From NCBI RefSeq assembly GCF_005780165.1, contig NZ_VAUV01000009.1, positions 124,001 to 188,000 of the forward strand: a stretch of DNA of 64,000 nt, written 5' to 3'. Below, piece after piece: positions 35,071-45,021 of this stretch. The first letter of the stretch is position 1. Each line of letters begins with the position of its first letter. A program made the position numbers and the translations under genes. Under the pieces are notes generated by a model, which saw only the letters and a list, made by a program, of their open reading frames with translations, did not search any database and was not told the DNA's origin. The stretch is from Phragmitibacter flavus. GTDB taxonomy: Bacteria > Verrucomicrobiota > Verrucomicrobiia > Verrucomicrobiales > Verrucomicrobiaceae.

Positions 35071-36786
35071 CTACGCCATCAAACTCGTCCGACACAGCGT
35101 TGCATACGCCCCGTCGTGGCCAAGCAATTCCTCATGCGTCCCCTGCTCAATGATCCTGCCTTTCTCAAGCACATAAATCCGGTCGGCATGCCTCACCGTG
35201 CTCAACCGATGCGCAATCACAAAACTGGTCCTGCGTTTCATCAACACATCCAACGCTGCCTGGATCTGCCGCTCCGTCTCCGTGTCGACGCTCGCCGTCG
35301 CCTCATCCAAAAGCAAAATTGGTGGGTTCCTCAACAACGCCCGAGCAATTGAAATGCGCTGCTTCTCGCCCACACTCAATTTGATGCCACGCTCGCCGAC
35401 CTTGGTGTCCAGCTTGTCCGGCAAAGCCTCTACAAAATGCCGCGCATGCGCACTTTCCAAGGCGCCCCACAACTCCTCATCCGTCGCATCCCGTTTTCCG
35501 ATCCGCAGATTCTCGCGCACCGTGCCGTTGAACATAAAATTCTCCTGCGTCACATAACCGATGTTCTTGCGCAACGAACTCTTGTTGATCTCATGCACCG
35601 GCACCCCGTCCAGCGTAATGACCCCCGTGTCATACTCGTAAAAGCGCGTCAGCAAATTGATCAAGGTGCTCTTGCCCGCTCCGGTTGATCCCACCAAAGC
35701 AATCGTCTGACCCGCCTTCGCCTCCAGCGTGATGTCTTTCACCGTTGGCACCTTGCCATACGAAAAATTCACTTTGTCATACACAATGTGCCCGGACACC
35801 TTGCCGATTTCGCGGCCTCCATCCACATCCTTTTCTTCTTCAGAATCCAGAATCGCAAACACCCGTTCCCCCGCACTCCGACCCGCCTGAAACAGCTGGT
35901 TCAACTGATGCAACTGCCCCGCCGGTTCATAAAAGAATCGCAACAGCAAAATCAACATCGCCAGCTCCCCCGCCTGGATCTCCTGACGATACAACGCATT
36001 GCCCCCAAACCACAGCACCAGGATAAACCCGCAGTTCCCAAGGAAATTCATTCCCGGACGATAAATCGACCACACCCGCATCACGTGCAGCGTCGCCTTG
36101 CGCAACGCCGCACTGAACTCATTGAACCGCCCCAGCTCCTCCTTCTCCATCGCATACGCCTTGATCTGACGCATCCCCGCGATGTTGTCATGAAGCAGCG
36201 AATTCATCGCCCCGCTCGCCTTGCGAACCTGCCGATGACGGTTCGCCGCCGTGAACGTATAAGCCGCCGCCCCCATCATCAAAAACGGCACCGGCACCAT
36301 CGCAATCAACGCCAGCGTCGCATGCGTTTGAAACATGAACACCCCGACCACGATCAACTGCAACGTCGCGATCACCCCCTGTTCCAGCCCATCAATCAAC
36401 ACCCGCTCCACCGCCGGGATGTCCTCCGACACCGTCGTCATGATGTCGCCAGTTGGTTTATTGTCGAACCACCTTAGCGGCAACCTCTGCAGCCGCTCAT
36501 AAAGATCGCTGCGCAGATCATAAATCACTTTCTGCTCAAAGGTGTTGTTGAGCTGGATCCGTAGCGAGTTCAAAAAATCCTGCAAAAAATACACGCCCAA
36601 GCCCAGCAAAATCAGCCCCGGCAAACGGTCCATCTGCCCCTGCGGAATCACCACGTCCAACACCTCCTGCGTGATGCGAGGAAACACTAAAATCATCAGC
36701 GTCCCCAACACCGCACAAGCCAGCTGTGCCGAAGCCATCCCAGGATACCGACGGACATAACCAAAAACTCGTAAAATCGTGCGCAT
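35071..36786 (-). CDS. ABC exporter, MsbA-like (fused membrane and ATPase domains)
   Basis: A 571-residue half-transporter: six membrane helices in about 1-310, then an ATPase domain with Walker A GSTGAGKST (about 368-376), signature LSVGEKQRISIARALL (one change from LSGGQ) and Walker B ILLLDEATA, followed by the H-loop VIAHRLSTV. It works as a dimer. MsbA-like proteins flip lipid A or lipids; the heptose gene next to it fits an envelope role. A drug exporter is the alternative. Confidence 0.87.
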   Translation of the reverse strand: MRTILRVFGYVRRYPGMASAQLACAVLGTLMILVFPRITQEVLDVVIPQGQMDRLPGLILLGLGVYFLQDFLNSLRIQLNNTFEQKVIYDLRSDLYERLQRLPLRWFDNKPTGDIMTTVSEDIPAVERVLIDGLEQGVIATLQLIVVGVFMFQTHATLALIAMVPVPFLMMGAAAYTFTAANRHRQVRKASGAMNSLLHDNIAGMRQIKAYAMEKEELGRFNEFSAALRKATLHVMRVWSIYRPGMNFLGNCGFILVLWFGGNALYRQEIQAGELAMLILLLRFFYEPAGQLHQLNQLFQAGRSAGERVFAILDSEEEKDVDGGREIGKVSGHIVYDKVNFSYGKVPTVKDITLEAKAGQTIALVGSTGAGKSTLINLLTRFYEYDTGVITLDGVPVHEINKSSLRKNIGYVTQENFMFNGTVRENLRIGKRDATDEELWGALESAHARHFVEALPDKLDTKVGERGIKLSVGEKQRISIARALLRNPPILLLDEATASVDTETERQIQAALDVLMKRRTSFVIAHRLSTVRHADRIYVLEKGRIIEQGTHEELLGHDGAYATLCRTSLMA

Positions 36787-36964
36787 AAAAAATCAGCCGC
36801 CACACCGGTCTCAATCCAATCCAGAATCAGCGGAACCATTCATTACGCACGCCAAACCCTTCCCATCGAATCATTTCCGAAACAATCACCGTCCCGAAAC
36901 CCTCCCGGCAAAAATCGCCCATCCGTCCCTTGACCCACCCCGACAGCCCGTGTCTTTTCACTTT

Positions 36965-38428
36965 ATGGAGCCCCTTTCCAGCAGCCTTTTCCGCGAGGTT
37001 CGCACCCCGGCGTTTTTCCGCGTGCTTGCCGGAAACAACGCCCGCATCTACGTGGACGTGCTGGACGCCCTCGACCAAGAATGCACCGACCGCCCCGACG
37101 GCCTGTCCCGCGAAGAAGCCGTCGCCCTCACCGAAGAAGTCCTCGCCCATCATCCCGATTTCAGCCCCGACGAAGACCTCGCCTCCCACACCCTCACCGA
37201 CTTCCAAAACCTCTCCAGTCGCGAAAAATCACGCGAGATCATCGAGCACCTCACCCAATGTCGCTGGCTCGAAGAACCACCCCGTCGCGACTGGCGCCGC
37301 CGCCTCTATTTCGACCCCCACGGTGCCACCCTCATCGCTGCGCTGCGCAAGATCGCCCACCCCGACGCCGCCGTCTTCACCGACAAACTGCTCGCCGTGT
37401 GCACCGCCCTTCATCACGAAACCCAACTCATCGACACCCCCTGGCAAACCGTCGAAAACTGCCTCGACGGCACCCGTCAGGGCCTCAACGAACTGCGTGC
37501 CATGCAGAAATCCGTTCAACGGCTCACCCAACGCCAGCTCGAAGAAACCACCCTCAAAGGCAACCTCAGCGTCGTCTTCGACAACTACACCGAACAGATC
37601 GCCCACTCCTGCTACGCCGAACTCGTCCAGGCACGCCTCTCCACCCGCCTGCCCGATGCCGTGCGCCGCATCCACGACCGCCTCCTCGACGATCCCGGCA
37701 CCCTTGCCGCGATGGAAAAAGAAGTTCTCCGCCGCCACGAGACCATCACCGCCGACCTCGCCCGCGCCAAAGTCCACAACGCCCTCAACGAGCTCGCCCA
37801 CCTCCTTGAAATGGTCATGCCCATGGCCGATGAAATCGACCGACGCACCGCCGACTTCACCCGCCGCTCCCTCGCCCGCTTCCGCTACCTCCAGGAAATC
37901 AGCAGCGAACGTCGCGGCGAAGTCCGCGCCCTCTTCCAGCAAATCAACCGCCTCATCAACGGCAAACGTTTCTCCCAACTCTCCTCCCTGCCCGACATCC
38001 CCCCCTTTCGCCTCCCCGAAACCCGCATCCCCAACCAACGCGACTCCCTCCAACTCCCCCACCAGCGCCGCGCCCCCGCCGAACACGAAGCCCTCGACGA
38101 TGAACCCACCGAAAACGAACGCCGGGCCGGCCTCGCCGACATGGAACGTTCCCTCCGCGACTCCCTCTCCGTGCGCCGCGCCAACGAATTCATCCAAAAC
38201 CTCCCCGGCGGCAAAGGCAGCACCCACTCCAGCGCCGACCTCTCCTTCCCCACCCGCGACAGCGCCGCCACCGACCTCCTCGCCATCCTCCTCCACGCCG
38301 AATCCCCCGAAGCCCGCTACCGCCTCGAAGCCTCCCGTCTCGACGAATCCCACGCCGAAACCGAATTCGAATACGACCCCTTTCCCGGCGGCAAAGTCGA
38401 GCGCTTCACTCTCATCAAAAAATCATGA
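36965..38428 (+). CDS. jetA: Wadjet system protein JetA (kleisin-like)
   Basis: 487 residues from ATG 36965; upstream in-frame codons up to 36779 read like non-coding sequence. The start (SSSLFREVRTPAFFRVLAGNNARIYVDVLD) and layout match the DUF5716/JetA family, which I associate with the type III-like branch of Wadjet. JetA is the kleisin-type (MukF-like) subunit that bridges JetC heads and JetB. Helical segments, a charged linker at about 340-410 and a C-terminal head-binding part are visible. The stop overlaps the jetB start by 4 bases (ATGA). Type assignment is by eye. Confidence 0.82.
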   Translation: MEPLSSSLFREVRTPAFFRVLAGNNARIYVDVLDALDQECTDRPDGLSREEAVALTEEVLAHHPDFSPDEDLASHTLTDFQNLSSREKSREIIEHLTQCRWLEEPPRRDWRRRLYFDPHGATLIAALRKIAHPDAAVFTDKLLAVCTALHHETQLIDTPWQTVENCLDGTRQGLNELRAMQKSVQRLTQRQLEETTLKGNLSVVFDNYTEQIAHSCYAELVQARLSTRLPDAVRRIHDRLLDDPGTLAAMEKEVLRRHETITADLARAKVHNALNELAHLLEMVMPMADEIDRRTADFTRRSLARFRYLQEISSERRGEVRALFQQINRLINGKRFSQLSSLPDIPPFRLPETRIPNQRDSLQLPHQRRAPAEHEALDDEPTENERRAGLADMERSLRDSLSVRRANEFIQNLPGGKGSTHSSADLSFPTRDSAATDLLAILLHAESPEARYRLEASRLDESHAETEFEYDPFPGGKVERFTLIKKS

Positions 38429-39138
38429 TCGATCCCGCCCCTTTCCCAGCGCCCTCGCCCGCCCCGGCAGCGCCCGGTCCCACCCTCTTTCCTCACCTCA
38501 CTGAGGCCGATCAAACCCAGCTCAGCGAAGCCCTCCAGGAACTCCTCGCCCACGGCTCCATCCTCGGCTCCGAAAAAAGCCAGTCCGCCCTCTATCACTG
38601 GAGCCGCCAAAACTTCGACCTCCTCCGCCAAACCGCCGCGCTCATCGGACTCGAAACCGCCATCCTTCACGAAGACCGCCTCGTCCAGGCCCTCCCACGC
38701 GTCCCCAGTCTCCAGCTCAACCTCACCAAAGACGCCACCATCATCTGGCTCGCCCTCTGGTATGTCGCCGACCAATGCTGGCGCGACGAAGGCCAGCCCA
38801 GCGCCCGACTCACCGTCGGCGAACTCAACGGCGTTCTCAAAGACACCCTCCTCCCCGACCTCAACGGCCTCCCCCCGCAAGGTCGCCTCCGCGAAATCCT
38901 CCGCCAGGCCGCCCGCTATCACCTCATCCACTTCCATCCCACCGAACCTTTCGAAGAATCCGGCATCGAAGTCCTTCAAACCATCCGCCGCGTCATCCCC
39001 TTCCAGGACCTCGCCGACTGGACCGAAACCGCCGCCCGCTTCCACCGCGACCCCGACTCCGCGCTCGAAACCGAAAACGAAAACGAAACTGACTCCGACT
39101 CCGACTCCGACAACTCCTCCGAAGACACCCAATCATGA
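38425..39138 (+). CDS. jetB: Wadjet system protein JetB (DUF4194, MukE-like)
   Basis: A 237-residue protein of DUF4194, the KITE/MukE-like winged-helix subunit of the JetABC SMC complex. Family-like segments include YHWSRQNFDLLRQTAALIGL, IWLALWYVADQCWRDEG and LREILRQAARYHLI. An unusual C-terminal acidic tail of about 25 residues (Glu/Asp/Ser repeats) follows. It overlaps jetA and jetC by 4 bases on each side, so all three are translationally coupled. Confidence 0.85.
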   Translation: MIDPAPFPAPSPAPAAPGPTLFPHLTEADQTQLSEALQELLAHGSILGSEKSQSALYHWSRQNFDLLRQTAALIGLETAILHEDRLVQALPRVPSLQLNLTKDATIIWLALWYVADQCWRDEGQPSARLTVGELNGVLKDTLLPDLNGLPPQGRLREILRQAARYHLIHFHPTEPFEESGIEVLQTIRRVIPFQDLADWTETAARFHRDPDSALETENENETDSDSDSDNSSEDTQS

Positions 39139-42100
39139 CCAGCAGCCGCGCCATCCGCCTCTCCAAAATCCACGCGCTCAACTGGTATGGCTATCAGGAC
39201 AGCCTCCCCGTCGAAGGCAACCTCGTCCTCGCCGGCGTCACCGGTTCCGGCAAATCCATTCTCATGGACCTCGTCATGCTCGTCCTCGTCGGCCCCGAAC
39301 GCGCCCGCCACCACTTCAACCGCAGCGCCACCGGCTCCCAAAGCGACCGCACCCTCAAAAGCTACTGCCTCCTCGACACCAAACGCGAAGAAAACGGCCA
39401 GCCCCAATATTATCGCGACAAAGGCGGCATTACCTACATCGCCCTCGAATTCACCTGGCCCGACAGCGACCGCATCGAAACCTGGGGCCTTCGACTCGAA
39501 TTCCGCAGCACCGCCGAAAACGACGGCTCCATCAAACCCTTCTTCTGCAACGGCTCCCTCGACCGCGACGACTTCCTCGAACCTTTTCTCGGCGAAACCA
39601 AAAAACGCCCCCTCGACCTCCCCACCTTCACCGCCCTCATCGAATCCCGCAGCGGCCGCACCTTCGCCTCCACCCGCGAATACACCCGCGACATGGCCAA
39701 CGCCGCCCACCTTAACTTCAATCGTGACGTGCTCGACCGGCTGCTCCCCAGCGCCATGTCCTTCACCAACCTCAAAAGCTTCGACGACTTCTGCCGCCGC
39801 TTCGTCCTCCCCGGCGAAGCCGTCCCCGTCGACGACGTCACCTCCAGCTACCGCGACTTCCTCTCCTACAACCGCGAACTCGCCGACCTCCGCCGCCAGC
39901 TCGAACACCTCCACCACATCCACTCCCTCTCCACCCAGCTTCAGCAAGCCGAGCGCGACCGCGACGTCGCCCGCTACCTCCACGCCGAAGTCACCCTCGA
40001 ACACGCCCGCAATCTCACCGCCACCACCCAAAAACGCATCACCCAGCTCCAGGCCGAAGACGCCGAGACCAGCACCCGCATGGCCGAGCTCGTCGCCAAA
40101 ATCGAACACGGCAAATCCGAACGCGAACGCCTCCTCAGCCTCCTCAACGAATCCGAAGACGGTCGCACCTACCTCTACATCAAAGGCGAAGTCCAAAACC
40201 TCGAAAGCAAAGTCACCACCCTGCGCAGCCTTGCCCAACGCGTCGAGGATCGCCTCGCCCAGCGCATCGACATGGCCAACAGCTGGCTCCAACAAGTCCG
40301 CAACGCCAGCAACCGCACCCCCCTCAACACCCACGACCTCGAAAACGCCATCAAGCGCCTCGAAAGCTGCGAAACCAACGCCACCTACACCGCCCTCGCC
40401 CACCTCCGCGACATCGCCACCCAGCTCAACGCCTCCCTCCGCCAATCCTTCAACGCCGAAGCCACCGAACTCGCCAACCACCGCAAAAAAGCCGACACCC
40501 TCGACGAACAAATCAAATCCCTCAAACACGGCCTCCCGCCCATCCGCCAACCCCTCTTCAATACCCTCAACGATTCCCTCCCCCGCCTCCCCGGTCGCAA
40601 CCCCGCCCACACCCTCCGCGAACTCTGTGAAGTCACCGATGAAACCTGGCGCGAAGCCCTCGAAGTCGTCTTCACCGAAAAATTCGCCATCATCGTCGAT
40701 GCCGAACATCACCCCGAAGCCCTGCGCCTCTATCACCAGCTCAAACCCTCCGTCCAAACCAAAGATGCCGCCCTCGAATCCCTCATCCACCCCACCCACC
40801 TCCTCACCCTCCCCAAAGAAACCCTTCCCGGCTCGCTCGCCGAAAAAATCGAAACCACCAACCCCATCGCCCGCGCCCTCATCGACCACCTCTTCGGTCG
40901 CATGATCTGCTGCACCGACCTCGCCGACTTCCTCCAACAACCCGGCGACGCCATCCTCCCCAACGGCCTCGCCACCCGCGCCGCCCTCACCCAACGCGCC
41001 AGCCACTACGACGGCACCCCCTTCATCGGCAAACGCGGCCTCCAGCGCCAGCTCGAAATCAAAACCGTCCAGCGCCGCGAAGTCGAAGCCGGCATCCGCC
41101 GACTCGAACCCATCGAAGACGCCATCAACAAAATTGCCAGCAGCCTCAACCAGCAAATCCCCGACCCCGCCAGCATGGCCCAGGATCTCACCCGCCTCGA
41201 AGAACTCCCCGAACTCGAACAACAACTCACCGCCAAACAACGCGACCTTAGCGACATCAACACCGCCGAATTCGACTCCTTCGCCCAACAAGCCGAAGAA
41301 TGGCGCACCCAGCTCAATACCCTCGACAGCCAACGCCTCGACCTCGCCACCCAAAGCAAAAGCCGCGAAATCCGCGCCCAGCAGGAAATCCTCACCACCC
41401 GCCAAAAAGACGTCGACGACGCCGAAGAAACCTTCACCCACATCAAAATCCAGCTCGACATCTCCCTCCACCTCGAGCGCCTCCGCGAATGGCGCGACAC
41501 CATGCGCCAGCAGTTTCCCGCCCTCGAAATCCAGGCCCGCGATTTCGAAAAAGCCCGCCAGCAAAACGCCGAAAACGCCATTCGTTTTGAAGGCGACCTC
41601 AAACAAGGCATGACCGCCTTCAAAGCCGAGTTCAGCCCTCGCTTCGACGACTTCCCCGACGACGGCCGCCACACCGCCCCCTACACCAACCTCCTCGACC
41701 GCATCGGCGACGCCGACATCCCCTCCTACGAACAAAAAGCTCAGGCTGAACGCAAAAACTGGGAGCACCTCTTCCGCACGCAGGTCCTCAGCCGCATGCA
41801 CGCCGCCCTCAAAAACGTCGAAAACATCATCGCCCTCCTCAACCAGCAACTCAAACGCCCCATCGGCCGCGACCGCTACAAAATCGAGCGCCACCCCAAC
41901 CCTGAATACAAATTCTATCGCGACCTCATCGACCTCAACTCCCTCCGCGACCAAGACGACCTCTTCTTCGCCAGCGTCACCGGCGAACTGCGCGACGCCC
42001 TCGACCTCTTCCTCGACACCCTCGTCAACAAAGCCAACACCCCCGAAGCCTCCCGCCTCCTCGACTACCGCCAATACTACGACTACAAACTCCTCTCCTC

Positions 42101-42527
42101 CGACATCAACAACCCCGAAGCCAAGCCCATCGACGTCGACAAACAAAGCGGCAAAATGAGCGGTGGCGAAAACCAAAGCCCCTACTTCGTCGCCATCCTC
42201 GCCAGCTACCTTCACGCCTACAACCGCCACGAAAAACGCTGGAAAGAACCGTCCCTCGCTCTCGTCCCCATCGACGAAGCCTTCTCCAAACTCAGCGGCG
42301 AACGCATCCAGGACTGCATCACCGCCGTCGGCGAACTCGACCTCCAGGGTCTCTTCTCCATGTCCAGCGGCAACATCCCTTACGCCTTCCAGCTCTGCGA
42401 CGAATTGATCGTCATCACCAAACGCGAAGACCGGCTCGCTGGCAAAACCCGCATCCGCAACGTCCCCAGCATCCTTCTTCGCGACACCCCGGAAGGCCAG
42501 CAATGGATGCAAAAACATGGCGCTTAA
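39135..42527 (+). CDS. jetC: Wadjet system ATPase JetC (SMC/MukB-like)
   Basis: An 1130-residue SMC-like ATPase. Walker A is GVTGSGKS at 34-41. Long coiled-coil arms (about 240-430 and 660-830) flank a central hinge (about 440-650). The C-terminal head has signature KMSGGENQSPYF (about 1008) and Walker B LALVPIDEAFSKLSGERI (about 1041). It binds and extrudes plasmid DNA so that JetD can cut it. Third positions are strongly C, as in ppc and other local genes, so it is not a recent arrival by composition. jetD starts 11 bases before its stop. Confidence 0.88.
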   Translation: MTSSRAIRLSKIHALNWYGYQDSLPVEGNLVLAGVTGSGKSILMDLVMLVLVGPERARHHFNRSATGSQSDRTLKSYCLLDTKREENGQPQYYRDKGGITYIALEFTWPDSDRIETWGLRLEFRSTAENDGSIKPFFCNGSLDRDDFLEPFLGETKKRPLDLPTFTALIESRSGRTFASTREYTRDMANAAHLNFNRDVLDRLLPSAMSFTNLKSFDDFCRRFVLPGEAVPVDDVTSSYRDFLSYNRELADLRRQLEHLHHIHSLSTQLQQAERDRDVARYLHAEVTLEHARNLTATTQKRITQLQAEDAETSTRMAELVAKIEHGKSERERLLSLLNESEDGRTYLYIKGEVQNLESKVTTLRSLAQRVEDRLAQRIDMANSWLQQVRNASNRTPLNTHDLENAIKRLESCETNATYTALAHLRDIATQLNASLRQSFNAEATELANHRKKADTLDEQIKSLKHGLPPIRQPLFNTLNDSLPRLPGRNPAHTLRELCEVTDETWREALEVVFTEKFAIIVDAEHHPEALRLYHQLKPSVQTKDAALESLIHPTHLLTLPKETLPGSLAEKIETTNPIARALIDHLFGRMICCTDLADFLQQPGDAILPNGLATRAALTQRASHYDGTPFIGKRGLQRQLEIKTVQRREVEAGIRRLEPIEDAINKIASSLNQQIPDPASMAQDLTRLEELPELEQQLTAKQRDLSDINTAEFDSFAQQAEEWRTQLNTLDSQRLDLATQSKSREIRAQQEILTTRQKDVDDAEETFTHIKIQLDISLHLERLREWRDTMRQQFPALEIQARDFEKARQQNAENAIRFEGDLKQGMTAFKAEFSPRFDDFPDDGRHTAPYTNLLDRIGDADIPSYEQKAQAERKNWEHLFRTQVLSRMHAALKNVENIIALLNQQLKRPIGRDRYKIERHPNPEYKFYRDLIDLNSLRDQDDLFFASVTGELRDALDLFLDTLVNKANTPEASRLLDYRQYYDYKLLSSDINNPEAKPIDVDKQSGKMSGGENQSPYFVAILASYLHAYNRHEKRWKEPSLALVPIDEAFSKLSGERIQDCITAVGELDLQGLFSMSSGNIPYAFQLCDELIVITKREDRLAGKTRIRNVPSILLRDTPEGQQWMQKHGA

Positions 42528-43734
42528 CACCTCCATCCTTCAAACCCTCGCCCGCCTCTACGCCGCCTCCCAGGCCGGACGCACGGGCCAGTCAACCACC
42601 GACTATCTCTGCGACTATCTCGCCCTCCTCAAAGCCGCCCAAGCCACCGATGGCGACGCACTTGTCCAAGCCAAAACCGACCTCCTCGACGCCGAACAAA
42701 TTTCCCAAGGCGCCCTCAAGCTCGACCGCCATCCTCGTGACGCCCAACTCATCCACCGTGTCCGACTCCACGCCCAACTCGGCGAACCCTGGCTCTTCAA
42801 CCGCCTCCAACAAACCAGCCCCACCACCCACCGGCAAAACCTCGCCAGCCAGTTCCTCACCGCTGCTCAAAACGCCGTTCCAACCCATTGGCAAACCCGC
42901 TGGATCAACTGGTGTCAGCAACTCGCCAACGCCGCCCTCACCGGCCAGTCCATCGCCCCCCTCTCCAAAAACAAAGATGACCTCCCCCTCAACCAGGAAA
43001 TTCTGCTTACCCTTCAAGCCCTCCTCGCCTGGCCCGGCGAATCCCTCCGCCGCTTCGCCAGTTGTGTCATCTGCGGCAACTCCAAACGCCTCGAAGAACT
43101 TTCCTCCAAACTCAACACCGCCCTCACCCAACTCCACGGCGCTCCCTTCACTCTCGAACAACTCGGCATCCGCGAAAATCCCCGCAGCGTGTTGATCCAC
43201 GGCCCCCTGCAACTCCACCTGCCCAACGGCATTCTCGATGCCACCCTGCTGCAAGGCCCCATCCGACTCTCCGCCACCGACCTGCAAAACGCCACCACCC
43301 TACAAACCCCCGCCCTTCGTTGCCTCACCGTCGAAAACGAAACCACCTTTCACGAACTCGCCAAACTCCAAAGCAACACCCTCCTCATCCAAACCAGCTA
43401 CCCAGGCAGCGCCGTCATCACCCTTTTCAAACTCCTGCCCCCCAACCTCCCCTGCTGGCACTTCGGTGACACCGATCCCTCCGGCTTCGACATCCTGCGC
43501 GATCTCCGCCAGCGCACCCAGCGCGAAATCCAACCCCTTCACATGCAGTTTCGCGACCACCCCGCGTCAAACCCACTCACCCCAGACGAGTGCAGTCAGC
43601 TCACCCGCCTCGCTGCCGACCCGCTGATGGCCGACCTCCACCACGAAATCCAAGCCCAGTTGCAAGCCAACCGCAAAGGCTCCTTTGAACAAGAAAGCCT
43701 CGGCTGGCCTCAACCTCAGTGGCCGTTCTATTAA
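42517..43734 (+). CDS. jetD: Wadjet system nuclease JetD (TOPRIM, DUF2220-like)
   Basis: A 405-residue protein. The N-terminal half is a helical/winged-helix arm; the C-terminal half is a TOPRIM domain with the conserved Glu in LTVENETTFHEL (about 273) and the DxD-type motif in CWHFGDTDPSGFDILRDL (about 320), then KGSFEQE. In known Wadjet systems this subunit cleaves plasmid DNA captured by JetABC. The reading frame starts inside jetC. Family assignment is strong by gene order and the TOPRIM motifs. Confidence 0.85.
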   Translation: MALNTSILQTLARLYAASQAGRTGQSTTDYLCDYLALLKAAQATDGDALVQAKTDLLDAEQISQGALKLDRHPRDAQLIHRVRLHAQLGEPWLFNRLQQTSPTTHRQNLASQFLTAAQNAVPTHWQTRWINWCQQLANAALTGQSIAPLSKNKDDLPLNQEILLTLQALLAWPGESLRRFASCVICGNSKRLEELSSKLNTALTQLHGAPFTLEQLGIRENPRSVLIHGPLQLHLPNGILDATLLQGPIRLSATDLQNATTLQTPALRCLTVENETTFHELAKLQSNTLLIQTSYPGSAVITLFKLLPPNLPCWHFGDTDPSGFDILRDLRQRTQREIQPLHMQFRDHPASNPLTPDECSQLTRLAADPLMADLHHEIQAQLQANRKGSFEQESLGWPQPQWPFY

Positions 43735-43745
43735 ATTAAAGCCGA

Positions 43746-44666
43746 TCAACCCGCATAAGAAGTATACTTGCGCAGCTCGCTCATGCGAGTCTCCACATCC
43801 ACCAGCGATACCGTTTCAATCTTCCGGGTGCTGAATGCCTCGCAGGTGAAACTTGCCGTCACACTCCCATAAGCCACCGCCGTTTTCAGATCTTCAAACG
43901 TCGGATCAAACTTGCCCTGAGAAGCAAGCCAGCCCGCCATGCCGCCCAGGAAACTGTCGCCAGCCCCCGTCGGATCGAACACACTCTTCAACGGATAGGC
44001 CGAGCACGAGAAGAACTCATCTTCGCCAGGACCAAACAAGAAGCTGCCATGCTCGCCACGCTTCACCACCACAAAACGCGGACCTTTTTCACGCAAAAGA
44101 CGACCCGCCTCCACCAAATTCGAAGTCCCGGCAAACTCGCGCGCCTCGCCGTCATTGATCACCAAAAGATCCACGCGCTTCAACACCTCATGCAAACGGT
44201 CGTTCGCAATACTGATCCACAAATCCATCGTGTCCATTGCCACAAACTTCGCGCCTTTCGCCTCATCCAGCGTTTGCCCCTGATTGTCCGGACTCGCATT
44301 CGCCAGCACCACGATCGGAGCCTCTGCAGCAGCACCCGGCAGACTTGGCTTCCAATGCTCCAGCACGTTGATGCCCACTTTCAGAGTGTCCCGCGTGTTC
44401 ATGTCCGCATGATATTCACCCGTCCACGTAAACGACTCGCCACTATGGCGCTCCAACGCATCCAGCGTGATCCCCTTGCTCTCCAACAGATCCAGATGGG
44501 CTTTCGGAAAATCATGTCCGATGATCCCGCAAAGATGCACCGGATTGGCAAACACACTGGCCGCTAGCGATGCGTAAGCCACTGAGCCACCCAGCAGCCC
44601 TTCCTGGAAATCCGAAGGCGTTTTGATATTGTCGATACCGATGGAACCTGAGATGAGAATAGACAT
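43746..44666 (-). CDS. PfkB-family sugar or nucleoside kinase
   Basis: 306 residues from ATG 44666 (MSILISGSIGIDNIKTPSD); the ATG at 44720 would add 18 basic residues. The PfkB signatures are LLGGSVAYASLAAS near the start and FDPTGAGDSFLGGMAG near 240, the latter with the catalytic Asp and anion hole. Substrate (ribose, adenosine, fructose or other) is not evident. The gene is convergent with jetD, 11 bases apart, and is probably not part of Wadjet. Confidence 0.85.
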   Translation of the reverse strand: MSILISGSIGIDNIKTPSDFQEGLLGGSVAYASLAASVFANPVHLCGIIGHDFPKAHLDLLESKGITLDALERHSGESFTWTGEYHADMNTRDTLKVGINVLEHWKPSLPGAAAEAPIVVLANASPDNQGQTLDEAKGAKFVAMDTMDLWISIANDRLHEVLKRVDLLVINDGEAREFAGTSNLVEAGRLLREKGPRFVVVKRGEHGSFLFGPGEDEFFSCSAYPLKSVFDPTGAGDSFLGGMAGWLASQGKFDPTFEDLKTAVAYGSVTASFTCEAFSTRKIETVSLVDVETRMSELRKYTSYAG

Positions 44667-44832
44667 AGATCTAAATATAGAGATGGGTTGATGGGTGAAT
44701 CTCCCCTTCTTTCGACTCACCCGGCAAACCTTGCAACGGCAAAATGCTCTCTCATAATTTTGGTCTTAAATTAATGTTCAATCTGACAGCCACTGCCCTT
44801 GCAAAAAGGCTCATTTCGTTTTATGGTTGGGT

Positions 44833-45000
44833 GTGAGCGTTAACACTAAAACCCTCGAAAAATCCAAGGGCACCAAAGCTCTCGATACCCAACGAGTTAA
44901 AATTGACGGAATAGAAGTCAGTCTTCATCGCCATCCAGGTAAAGGAAAACTGACCACCTATCAGATCAAAAAAGCGGTAAAGGCTGCTGCTTCCAAATAG
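44833..45000 (+). CDS. Small basic protein (55 aa, GTG start) upstream of the TIR-like gene
   Basis: This frame has no ATG. From GTG 44833 (or TTG 44827) it gives 55 residues: a Lys/Thr-rich start (SVNTKTLEKSKGTKALDTQ), a beta-like core (VKIDGIEVSLHRHPGKGKL) and a helical Lys-rich end (TTYQIKKAVKAAASK). It ends 21 bases before the ATG of the TIR-like gene. Whether it is translated is inferred from its codon-like structure, lack of stops and position. It could be an antitoxin- or sensor-like partner. Confidence 0.55.
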   Translation: MSVNTKTLEKSKGTKALDTQRVKIDGIEVSLHRHPGKGKLTTYQIKKAVKAAASK

Positions 45001-45021
45001 TCTCGCGCTGGCCTTTGTTCT

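Noticed and set aside
36779-36964. N-terminal extension of jetA
   Set aside because: The extra 62 residues lack JetA similarity and lie in the divergent promoter region.
38976-42536. 1186-residue minus-strand frame over jetC
   Set aside because: A shadow caused by the C-ending codons of jetC; Glu/Gly/Val/Phe-rich and without any domain. The plus-strand SMC motifs are decisive.
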